DNA of 8,201 nt, from positions 1-8,201 of the forward strand of contig CAJOHP010000106.1 of assembly GCA_905234355.1 (NCBI GenBank), in the 5' to 3' direction. Every line of letters starts with the position of its first letter. The first letter of the stretch is position 1. Positions 1 through 5,859 of the stretch are shown here, piece by piece. Source of the DNA: an uncultured Prevotella sp. (GTDB lineage Bacteria > Bacteroidota > Bacteroidia > Bacteroidales > Bacteroidaceae). The notes under the pieces are model-generated. The model saw only the letters and a program-made list of their open reading frames with translations, searched no databases and was not told the origin of the DNA. A program made the translations under genes and the position numbers.

Positions 1-1460
1 CGGAACTGGTGTGGCCCTTCGTGCACGCTGAGGTAGGCGCCCACGCCGTGGCCGGTGCCGTGCAGGTAGTTGAGCCCCTCGCGCCACATGAACTGCCGTG
101 CCAGCACGTCGAGCTGTGTGCCTGTCGTGCCACTGGGGAAGACGGCGCGCGAGAGGGCGATGTGGCCCTTGAGCACGAGGGTGTAGACGTGGCGCTCGTC
201 ATCGGTGAGCGGTCCCAGGGCAATGGTGCGGGTGATGTCGGTCGTGCCGTCTTGATACTGTGCGCCGCTGTCGAGCAGCAGCAGTGAGCGAGGCTCGAGG
301 GCCTTGTCGGTAGCGGGCGTGGCCTCGTAGTGCACGATGGCACCGTGGTCGGCATAGCCGGCTATCGTGTCGAACGACAGGTCGCGGTATCGCTCTTGCT
401 CGGCACGCAGCGCCGTGAGCTTCGCGTCGACGCCCATCTCGGTGAGCCGTGCCCCCTGCTCCATCTGCTCGTCTATCCATCTCAGGAAGCGCACCATGGC
501 CACGCCGTCGCGCAGCATGGCACGCCGGTAGCCGCTTATCTCGGCGTCGTTCTTCACTATCTTCATGGCGGGCACGGGCGACGGTGCCCGGACGATGTCG
601 CTCACGGATGACTTGTAGAGTGTGTAGTTCACTTCGTCGGGGTCGAGCAGGATGGTCTGCTCGAAGTAGTCCTTCAGCCCCTGGGCCACACCCTCGTAGG
701 GGGCCACGCCTATGCCGTTGCGCTCCAGATAGTCGGCGACGGCTGCTGTGAGTTTCACCTTATTTATATATAGGGTGACGCTGGTGGTAGAGATGAGCAG
801 ATAGGCCGCGAAGACAGGTGTGCAGTGCACGTCGGTGCCTCTGAGGTTGAGCGTCCAGGCGATGTCGTCGAGTGCGGCGATGAGCATGCCATCGGCATGC
901 TGCTCGCGTAGGGCTCGGCGTATGCGGCTGAGCTTGCTGCCTACGTGCTCGCCGGCCAGCTCGTCGGGCTGTATCTCAATGGGTGCCAAGGGTAGAGGCG
1001 GGCGGGCGGTCCACAGCAGGCGCAGCGGGTCGAGGTTGGTGCGCACGGTCAGTCCGCCCTGGCAGCGCAGGTCGGCGATGAGCTGCCCGGCAGCAGCTGC
1101 CGACCAGACGGTGCCGTCGATGCCCACCTCGGTGATGCCCGTGCCGTCCAGCTGCCGTCCTATCCACTGGGCTATGGTGGGCGTGCCGGGCATCTTCAGC
1201 CGCATCAGCTCGAAGCCTGTGCCGCGCAACTGCTCGGCAGCGGCAAGGAAGTAGCGCGAGTCGGTCCACAGTGCTGCACTCGTCAGCGTGACCACGGCCG
1301 TGCCGGCCGAGCCGTCGAAACCGCTGATCCACTCGCGGCCCTTCCAGTGGTCGGCCACATATTCGCTCTGGTGGGGGTCGGTGCTCGGGAAAATGAAGGC
1401 ACCGAGGTGCTCACGGCGCATCAGCTCGCGGAGCATGTCAAGTCGCTGGGGTATGTCCAT
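1..1460 (-). CDS. pepP: Xaa-Pro aminopeptidase (peptidase family M24B), 3' end missing
   Basis: Metallo-aminopeptidase that removes an N-terminal residue preceding proline; probably cytoplasmic, since no signal peptide is seen. The minus frame is open from an ATG at 1460-1458 to the window edge, giving 486 residues with no stop. The N-terminus has the XPNPEP1-type signature DPHQSEYVADHWKGREW followed by SGFDGSAGT. The catalytic domain shows HGAIVHY (His377), DSGAQYQDGTTDITRT with metal ligands Asp397 and Asp408, and HGTGHGVG with metal ligand His471, then VHEGP (His480). The 11-, 63- and 20-residue spacings among these match human XPNPEP1 as I remember it. The two C-terminal Glu ligands lie beyond position 1. 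Family members are about 590-620 aa, so roughly 110 residues are missing. It is divergent from mdh, with its own promoter. Family assignment is firm; the symbol is by convention. Confidence 0.95.
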   Translation of the reverse strand, partial: MDIPQRLDMLRELMRREHLGAFIFPSTDPHQSEYVADHWKGREWISGFDGSAGTAVVTLTSAALWTDSRYFLAAAEQLRGTGFELMRLKMPGTPTIAQWIGRQLDGTGITEVGIDGTVWSAAAAGQLIADLRCQGGLTVRTNLDPLRLLWTARPPLPLAPIEIQPDELAGEHVGSKLSRIRRALREQHADGMLIAALDDIAWTLNLRGTDVHCTPVFAAYLLISTTSVTLYINKVKLTAAVADYLERNGIGVAPYEGVAQGLKDYFEQTILLDPDEVNYTLYKSSVSDIVRAPSPVPAMKIVKNDAEISGYRRAMLRDGVAMVRFLRWIDEQMEQGARLTEMGVDAKLTALRAEQERYRDLSFDTIAGYADHGAIVHYEATPATDKALEPRSLLLLDSGAQYQDGTTDITRTIALGPLTDDERHVYTLVLKGHIALSRAVFPSGTTGTQLDVLARQFMWREGLNYLHGTGHGVGAYLSVHEGPHQF

Positions 1461-1499
1461 AAGGAAAGTGTTTCTTAATTATTTGGGCGTTTGCGCGTG

Positions 1500-1507
1500 C
1501 AAATGTA
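1500..1507 (-). promoter_or_regulatory. Bacteroidota -7 promoter box for the aminopeptidase
   Basis: On the minus strand this reads TACATTTG, an exact match to the TAnnTTTG -7 consensus. It lies 39 nt before the aminopeptidase ATG, leaving a leader of about 33 nt. The -33 region is only T-rich, with no clean TTTG at the usual spacing. No ribosome binding site is evident, as is usual in this phylum. Confidence 0.65.
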
Positions 1508-1688
1508 CGAAAAAAAAGTGATAAAACCCTGTGCTGTTTCACTTTTTTTCTATCCTTTTGCTCAGCCAGCCACCTCCATTCACCTGACAGCCCTTGAGCC
1601 CCTGTGCCCGACGAACGACGAGAAATCCCACTTGCCACTTCGACTTTGCAAAGCAGGTGCAGGCAAGGCGCTGAAAAAGGCCGATTTG

Positions 1689-1717
1689 GGCTTTTCTCAG
1701 CAAAGAAAGCCTTTTTT
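1689..1717 (+). terminator. Orphan Rho-independent terminator-like hairpin
   Basis: GGCTTT (1689-1694) pairs with AAAGCC (1706-1711). With one bulged T the stem extends by CT/AG. The 3' arm is followed at once by six T (1712-1717). It points along the plus strand but has no plus-strand gene upstream within the region, and it sits 35 bp ahead of the mdh -7 box. It could end a small RNA or insulate mdh. Confidence 0.45.
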
Positions 1718-1752
1718 AACCATTTATTGTCACTCGTCTTCAATCTTTTTTG

Positions 1753-1760
1753 TATCTTTG
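1753..1760 (+). promoter_or_regulatory. Bacteroidota -7 promoter box for mdh
   Basis: TATCTTTG matches TAnnTTTG exactly and lies 43 nt before the mdh ATG, so the leader is about 37 nt. A TTG at 1727-1729 could serve as a weak -33 element, but the 23-nt spacing is long. This box supports ATG 1804 rather than the upstream in-frame TTG at 1750, which would lie at or before the transcription start. Confidence 0.7.
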
Positions 1761-1803
1761 CGCCACCAAAAACAATTACATTATTAAAATCGTATACGAA
1801 ACT

Positions 1804-2796
1804 ATGGCATTTTTGACAAACGACAAACTGGTCATCGTCGGCGCAGCCGGCATGATTGGCAGCAACATGGCCCAGTGCGCACTGATGATGGGCCTCACCA
1901 GCAACCTGTGTCTCTACGATGTGTTCTCGCCCGAGGGTGTGGCCGAGGAGATGCGCCAGAGCGGCTTCGACGAGGCCTGCATCACCGCCACCACCGATGC
2001 CGAGGAGGCTTTCCGCGGCGCCAAGTACATCATCTCCAGCGGTGGTGCTCCCCGCAAGGAGGGCATGACCCGCGAGGACCTGCTGGCCGGCAACTGCAAG
2101 ATAGCCGAGGAGCTGGGCATGAACATCAAGAAGTACTGCCCCGACGTGAAGCACGTGGTCATCATCTTCAACCCCGCCGACCTCACCGGTCTGGTCACCC
2201 TGCTCTATAGCGGCTTGAAGCCCGGGCAGGTCACCACGCTGGCCGGACTGGACACCACCCGCCTGCAGTCGGCACTGGCCAAGAAGTTCGGCGTGCTGCA
2301 GAGCGAGATAAAGGGTTGCGCCACCTATGGCGGACACGGCGAGCAGATGGCCGTCTTCGGCAGCCACGTCACCGTCAAGGGCCGCAAGCTCATCGACATC
2401 ATCGGCACGCCCGAGTTTCCTGCCGAGGAGTGGGAGCAGATGAAGACCGACGTGACCAAGGGCGGCGCCGCCATCATCAAGCTGCGCGGACGCTCCAGCT
2501 TCCAGAGCCCCTCTTACCTCTCCGTCGAGATGATACGCGCCGCCATGGGCGGAGAGCCCTTCCGCTTCCCCGTTGGCACATACGTCAAGACCGACAAGTA
2601 CGACCACATCATGATGGCCATGAAGACCACCATGACTGCCGAGGGTGCCAAGTATGAAGTGCCTCAGGGCACACCCGAGGAGAACGCCAAGCTCGACGCC
2701 AGCTATGAGCACCTCTGCAAGATGCGCGACGAGCTCGTCACCCTGGGCATCGTGCCCGAGATTGCCAAGTGGAGCGAAATCAACCCCAATCTGTAA
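1804..2796 (+). CDS. mdh: Malate dehydrogenase (NAD-dependent)
   Basis: Interconverts malate and oxaloacetate with NAD(H) in the cytoplasm. In fermenting Bacteroidota it works on the branch to fumarate and succinate. The 330-residue product starts MAFLTNDKLVIVGAAGMIG. The Rossmann glycines are GAAGMIG at 13-19, and Asp39 at the end of the second strand indicates NAD rather than NADP preference. Substrate-binding arginines are Arg84 and Arg90 in APRKEGMTRED, and Arg153 in GLDTTR. The catalytic pair is Asp150 and His178 (YGGHGEQM). Asn123 sits in the FNP motif. Length is normal for the LDH/MDH superfamily. It has its own promoter and is followed by a strong terminator, so it is probably a single-gene transcript. 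Lactate dehydrogenase is the main alternative, but the APRKEGMTRED loop favours malate. Confidence 0.96.
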   Translation: MAFLTNDKLVIVGAAGMIGSNMAQCALMMGLTSNLCLYDVFSPEGVAEEMRQSGFDEACITATTDAEEAFRGAKYIISSGGAPRKEGMTREDLLAGNCKIAEELGMNIKKYCPDVKHVVIIFNPADLTGLVTLLYSGLKPGQVTTLAGLDTTRLQSALAKKFGVLQSEIKGCATYGGHGEQMAVFGSHVTVKGRKLIDIIGTPEFPAEEWEQMKTDVTKGGAAIIKLRGRSSFQSPSYLSVEMIRAAMGGEPFRFPVGTYVKTDKYDHIMMAMKTTMTAEGAKYEVPQGTPEENAKLDASYEHLCKMRDELVTLGIVPEIAKWSEINPNL

Positions 2797-2803
2797 GCCC
2801 TGC

Positions 2804-2822
2804 CACTGCAAAAAATGCAGTG
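2804..2822. repeat. Small hairpin after mdh
   Basis: CACTGCA (2804-2810) and TGCAGTG (2816-2822) form a perfect 7-bp stem with an AAAAA loop, beginning 7 nt after the mdh stop. It has no T-run and lies just ahead of the larger terminator, so it may protect the mdh 3' end from degradation. That role is an inference. Confidence 0.55.
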
Positions 2823-2828
2823 CAACAG

Positions 2829-2869
2829 AAAAATATCCGGATACTTACGCAAGTATTCGGATATTTTTT
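2829..2869 (+). terminator. Strong hairpin terminator after mdh
   Basis: Positions 2829-2846 pair with 2851-2868 over 18 bp, with a single G·T wobble and the 4-nt loop ACGC. The 3' arm ends in a T6 tract and the 5' arm begins with an A5 tract, so it could act in both directions. It starts 32 nt after the mdh stop and separates mdh from pta. Confidence 0.85.
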
Positions 2870-2871
2870 GC

Positions 2872-2879
2872 TACTTTTG
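2872..2879 (+). promoter_or_regulatory. Bacteroidota -7 promoter box for pta
   Basis: TACTTTTG fits TAnnTTTG and lies 44 nt before the pta ATG, about the same distance as the mdh box. It begins only 3 bp after the terminator T-tract, so any -33 element must lie inside the terminator hairpin. No TTTG is seen at the expected place. Confidence 0.65.
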
Positions 2880-2923
2880 CAACGGATATAACCTAACAAA
2901 CATTATTATATAAAAAACAAACT

Positions 2924-3934
2924 ATGGATTTACTTAGCAAAATCGTAGCACGTGCGAAGGCCAACAAGCAGCGCATCGTGCTGCCCGAGGCGCTCGAAGA
3001 GCGCACGCTGCGTGCCGCCGACCGCGTGCTGGCCGACGACATTGCCGACATCATCCTCATCGGCAGCCCTGCCGACATCAGCCGTAAGGCCAGCGAGTGG
3101 GGGCTGCAGCACATAGGCAAGGCCACCATCATCGATCCCGACAACAATCCCAAGAGCGAGGAGTATGCCCAGCTGCTGGCCGAGCTGCGCAAGAAGAAGG
3201 GCATGACCCTGGAGCAGGCCCGCGAGCTGGTCAGGAACCCGCTCTACCTGGGCTGCATGATCATCAAGACCGAAGGGGCCGACGGCCAGATCTCCGGAGC
3301 GCTCTCCACCACCGGCGAGACACTGCGCCCCGCCCTGCAGATCATCAAGTGTGCGCCCGGCATCACCTGCGTCTCGGGCGGCATGCTGCTCATCACCAAG
3401 CAGAAGCAGTATGGCGAAGAGGGCGTGCTCGTCGTGGGCGACGTGGCCGTGACACCCATGCCCACCGCCGACGAGCTGGCACAGATAGCCGTGTGCACAG
3501 CACAGACGGCCCGCTCGGTGGCCGGATTCGACGACCCCCGCGTGGCCATGCTCAGCTTCTCTACCAAGGGCTCGGCCAAGCACGAGGTCATCGACAAGGT
3601 GGTCGAGGCCACACAGAAGGCCAAGGAGCTGTGCCCGGAGCTCAAGGTCGACGGCGAGCTGCAGGCCGACGCCGCACTGGTGCCTGCCGTGGGCAAGAAG
3701 AAAGCACCCGGAAGCACCATCGCCGGCAATGCCAACGTGCTCGTGTTCCCCAACCTCGAGGTGGGCAACATCGGCTACAAGCTCGTGCAGCGACTGGGCG
3801 ACGCCATCGCCATCGGACCCATCCTGCAAGGCATCGCAAGACCCGTCAACGACCTCTCACGCGGATGCTCCGTCGACGACATCTACTACATGGTGGCCAT
3901 CACTGCATGCCAGGCCATGGACGCAAAGAAGTGA
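2924..3934 (+). CDS. pta: Phosphate acetyltransferase
   Basis: Transfers acetyl from acetyl-CoA to phosphate, giving acetyl phosphate and CoA; AckA then uses acetyl phosphate to make ATP and acetate. The 336-residue product is the short single-domain form without the N-terminal regulatory domains of enterobacterial Pta. Family motifs in order: IVLPEA (18-23), ADGQISGA (119-126) running into TLRPALQIIK (133-142), PRVAMLSFSTKGSAKHE (205-221), LQADAALVPAVGKKKAPGS (247-264), VFPNLEVGNIGYKLVQRLG (274-292) and GPILQGIARPVNDLSRG (298-314). Residue 128 is Ser where E. coli Pta, as I recall it, has His in SGAVHTT. The start is the first ATG after the promoter. ackA lies downstream but is separated from pta by an AT-rich insert of about 0.6 kb. 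Confidence 0.96.
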   Translation: MDLLSKIVARAKANKQRIVLPEALEERTLRAADRVLADDIADIILIGSPADISRKASEWGLQHIGKATIIDPDNNPKSEEYAQLLAELRKKKGMTLEQARELVRNPLYLGCMIIKTEGADGQISGALSTTGETLRPALQIIKCAPGITCVSGGMLLITKQKQYGEEGVLVVGDVAVTPMPTADELAQIAVCTAQTARSVAGFDDPRVAMLSFSTKGSAKHEVIDKVVEATQKAKELCPELKVDGELQADAALVPAVGKKKAPGSTIAGNANVLVFPNLEVGNIGYKLVQRLGDAIAIGPILQGIARPVNDLSRGCSVDDIYYMVAITACQAMDAKK

Positions 3935-3966
3935 CTAAATACGAAGGAAATCAGGACATTCCGTCA

Positions 3967-4051
3967 TTGAAAGATATCAAGTCGCCTTTTTTGAAAGGAA
4001 TTAGAAAAAGGATTTTTTATTGAAAGAAATTAGAATAATTAGAATAATTTT
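3967..4051. repeat. Left flank of the GxxExxY element: TTGAAAG repeats and inverted-repeat arm
   Basis: TTGAAAG occurs at 3967, 3991 and 4020. The latter two are followed by RAATTAGAA. The last 32 bases (4020-4051) are a perfect reverse complement of 4515-4546 on the other side of the GxxExxY gene. Weaker matching extends further out: GAAAGGAATTAG near 3993 matches the complement of CTAATTTCTTTC near 4558. The base composition is far more AT-rich than pta, which ends at 3934. Confidence 0.85.
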
Positions 4052-4052
4052 A

Positions 4053-4067
4053 TTAGAAGTCTTCTAA
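4053..4067. promoter_or_regulatory. 15-bp palindrome upstream of the GxxExxY gene
   Basis: TTAGAAG, a central T, then CTTCTAA is a perfect dyad ending 10 bp before the ATG at 4078. The one-base centre is too tight for an RNA hairpin, so a dimeric DNA-binding protein site (operator) is more likely. It could also be a by-product of the surrounding AATTAGAA repeats. No TAnnTTTG box is seen between the inverted repeat and the gene. Confidence 0.4.
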
Positions 4068-4077
4068 CTCGGTTTTT

Positions 4078-4509
4078 ATGACGAAAGAGGAGTATAAAGA
4101 TATCTACGACTTTGTAGGGGCTGCTCAGGAGGTGCATTCCACATTAGGGAGGGGTATGCATGAACGTGTATATCAGGAAGCTCTTGCTGTGGAGCTGAAA
4201 CAGCGCAACATGTATTTTGAGCGCGAGAAGCATCTACACATCACTTATAAAGGCGTAGACTTGGAAATGACTTATATTGCCGATTTCTATTATAAAGGAG
4301 TAGTCGTCGAGCTGAAGTCATTGGAGACTATCAATTCAGAGCATCGGGCTCAGCTATTCAACTATATGCGGATCACTAAGCATAATCGTGGCATACTCTT
4401 GAATTTCGGAGAGAAAAGGCTAAGAGCTGAGCGTTATCTCTATTTACCGGAACACGACAATTTCGTTTTGCTAACAAAAGAGAACTACAGGCGCTATATT
4501 GATAATTAA
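4078..4509 (+). CDS. GxxExxY protein (PD-(D/E)XK-like, PDDEXK_3 family)
   Basis: A 143-residue protein of the GxxExxY family (TIGR04256 / Pfam PDDEXK_3 as I recall); its molecular role is not established. The naming motif is Gly26-Met-His-Glu29-Arg-Val-Tyr32. A nuclease-like core follows: Asp69 in IADFYYKG and Glu79/Lys80 in VVVELK. That arrangement matches D...ExK metal-binding sites of PD-(D/E)XK enzymes, so nucleic-acid cleavage is plausible but unproven. There is no signal peptide or membrane segment. Codon use is AT-rich, unlike pta and ackA on either side, suggesting acquisition. It lies inside a 32-bp inverted repeat and breaks up the pta-ackA pair. Length is typical for the family. 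The ATG at 4078 gives a full-length start; the leader has a palindrome but no clear ribosome binding site. Confidence 0.92.
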   Translation: MTKEEYKDIYDFVGAAQEVHSTLGRGMHERVYQEALAVELKQRNMYFEREKHLHITYKGVDLEMTYIADFYYKGVVVELKSLETINSEHRAQLFNYMRITKHNRGILLNFGEKRLRAERYLYLPEHDNFVLLTKENYRRYIDN

Positions 4510-4514
4510 GCAAA

Positions 4515-4607
4515 AAAATTATTCTAATTATTCTAATTTCTTTCAAATAAGAACAATCTAATTTCTTTCAAAAAGGAACATCCTAATTCATTTCAACACA
4601 ACAAAAA
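4515..4607. repeat. Right flank of the GxxExxY element: inverted-repeat arm and 25-bp tandem repeats
   Basis: Positions 4515-4546 are the perfect 32-bp inverted partner of 4020-4051. Within and beyond it lie three tandem 25-bp units at 4533, 4558 and 4583. The first two begin CTAATTTCTTTCAA and the third begins CTAATTCATTTCAA. ATTCTAATT is also tandemly doubled at 4521-4538. The arm starts 6 nt after the GxxExxY stop. About 30 bp separate the repeats from ackA, and I see no clear TAnnTTTG promoter there, so ackA may depend on transcription from pta through this unit. Confidence 0.85.
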
Positions 4608-4636
4608 CATTTATTTATTCTTTAAGATAAGGAAAT

Positions 4637-5830
4637 ATGAAGATTCTTGTACTTAACTGTGGCAGCTCGTCCATCAAGTACGCGCTGTACAACATGGACG
4701 ACAAGAGCGTGATGACCAGTGGCGGCGCCGAGCGCGTGGGCCTCGACGGTGCTTTTGTCAAGGTGAAACTGGCCAACGGCGAGAAGCGGCAGATCATGCA
4801 CGACATACCCGAGCACACCGAGGGCGTGAAGTTTATCTTCTCCCTGCTCACCGACCCCGAGATAGGCGTCATCAAGAGCCTCGACGAGATCGACGCCGTG
4901 GGACACCGCATGGTGCACGGCGGCGAGAAGTTCAACAAGTCGGTCATCCTCACCGACGAGGTGCTCAAGGCCTTCGAGGCCTGCAGCGACCTGGCCCCCC
5001 TGCACAACCCCGCCAACCTCAAGGGCGTCAACGCCGTGAAGGAGCTCATGCCCGGACTGCCCCAGGTGGGCGTGTTCGACACCGCCTTCCACCAGACCAT
5101 GCCGCCCAAGGCATTTATGTATGCCATACCCTATGAGCTCTACGAGAAGTACGGCATACGCCGCTACGGTTTCCACGGCACCAGCCACCGCTATGTGTCG
5201 GCCCGCGCCTGCGAGTTCCTGGGCATCAAGGCCGAGGGCACCAAGATGGTGACCTGCCACGTGGGCAACGGAGGCTCCATCGCTGCTGTCGTCGACGGCA
5301 AGTGCATCGACACCTCCATGGGTCTCACCCCCCTCGAGGGACTCGTCATGGGCACCCGCGCCGGCGACATCGACGGCGGCGCCGTGACCTTCATCGAGAA
5401 GAAGCTCGGACTCGACGCCGACGGCATGTCGGACCTGCTCAACAAGAAGAGCGGCGTGGCCGGTATCACCGGAGGCTCCAGCGACATGCGCGACGTGGAG
5501 AACGCTGCCAAGGAGGGCAACCCGCGCGCACAGCTCGCACAGGACATGTACTTCTACCGCATCAAGAAATACATCGGTGCCTACGCCGCCGCCATGGGCG
5601 GACTCGACGTCATCGTCTTCACCGCCGGTGTGGGCGAGAACCAGGTGGGCATGCGCTCGGAGGTGTGCAAGGGACTGGAGTTCCTCGGCGTGAAGTTCGA
5701 CGAGGAGCGCAACAAGGTGCGCGGCGAAGAGGCCGTCATCTCGGCCGACGACTCCCGCGTGAAAGTGGTCGTCATACCCACCGACGAGGAGCTGATGATA
5801 GCCACCGACACGATGAACCTGCTGAAGTAA
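4637..5830 (+). CDS. ackA: Acetate kinase
   Basis: Converts acetyl phosphate and ADP to acetate and ATP in the cytoplasm, completing the pathway begun by Pta. The 397-residue product begins MKILVLNCGSSSIKY. All key residues match the Methanosarcina enzyme numbering as I recall it: Asn7, Arg91 (GHRMVHGG), Asp148 (VFDTAFHQTMP), His180 (GFHGTSH), Arg241 (GTRAGDIDGG) and Glu384 (PTDEE). The phosphate-binding loops CHVGNGGS (207-214) and FTAGVGEN (328-335) are intact. AAGGA at 4629-4633 is only 3 nt from the ATG, too close for a strong ribosome binding site. The CHASE2 gene follows after 29 nt with no terminator, so it is probably cotranscribed. Base composition returns to the GC-rich norm. Confidence 0.97.
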   Translation: MKILVLNCGSSSIKYALYNMDDKSVMTSGGAERVGLDGAFVKVKLANGEKRQIMHDIPEHTEGVKFIFSLLTDPEIGVIKSLDEIDAVGHRMVHGGEKFNKSVILTDEVLKAFEACSDLAPLHNPANLKGVNAVKELMPGLPQVGVFDTAFHQTMPPKAFMYAIPYELYEKYGIRRYGFHGTSHRYVSARACEFLGIKAEGTKMVTCHVGNGGSIAAVVDGKCIDTSMGLTPLEGLVMGTRAGDIDGGAVTFIEKKLGLDADGMSDLLNKKSGVAGITGGSSDMRDVENAAKEGNPRAQLAQDMYFYRIKKYIGAYAAAMGGLDVIVFTAGVGENQVGMRSEVCKGLEFLGVKFDEERNKVRGEEAVISADDSRVKVVVIPTDEELMIATDTMNLLK

Positions 5831-5859
5831 GACAAGAACGCACCCACACCCCAAGGGCT

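Larger units (their letters stand above)
1461..1803. other. Divergent intergenic region, aminopeptidase / mdh
   Basis: 343 bp without a convincing gene. It holds the minus-strand aminopeptidase promoter near 1500, the plus-strand mdh promoter near 1753, and a terminator-like hairpin at 1689-1717. A perfect 10-bp palindrome CTTTGCAAAG lies at 1644-1653. The middle (about 1561-1680) is more GC-rich than the edges. Short reading frames here lack plausible starts or recognisable content. Confidence 0.7.
3967..4607. mobile_element. Putative AT-rich inserted unit carrying a GxxExxY gene
   Basis: The stretch between pta and ackA differs sharply in composition from both neighbours. It has one gene in the middle, perfect 32-bp inverted repeats at 4020-4051 and 4515-4546, and further related short repeats outside them. 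It carries no transposase and I see no target-site duplication. It is therefore not a standard insertion sequence. It could be a non-autonomous element, or an RNA-structured unit resembling the stem-and-ORF intervening sequences of some 23S rRNA genes. Mobility is an inference, and the outer boundaries are uncertain by tens of bases. Confidence 0.45.

Noticed and set aside
1750..1803. Upstream TTG start that would lengthen Mdh by 18 residues
   Set aside because: It lies on top of the -7 promoter box (1753-1760), before the likely transcription start. ATG 1804 gives the normal Mdh N-terminus.
1438..2811. Long minus-strand open frame (457 codons) opposite mdh
   Set aside because: It is antisense to a well-identified mdh, its product is low-complexity Gly/Ala/His/Leu-rich, and it arises from GC-biased third positions on the opposite strand.
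3967..4607. Classical insertion sequence between pta and ackA
   Set aside because: No transposase gene, no target-site duplication, and the inverted repeats are not clear terminal ends; kept only as a putative non-standard element.
5302..5859. Upstream extension of the CHASE2 frame into ackA
   Set aside because: It overlaps ackA in another frame and encodes Arg/His-rich nonsense. ATG 5860 directly precedes the membrane segment and follows the ackA stop.
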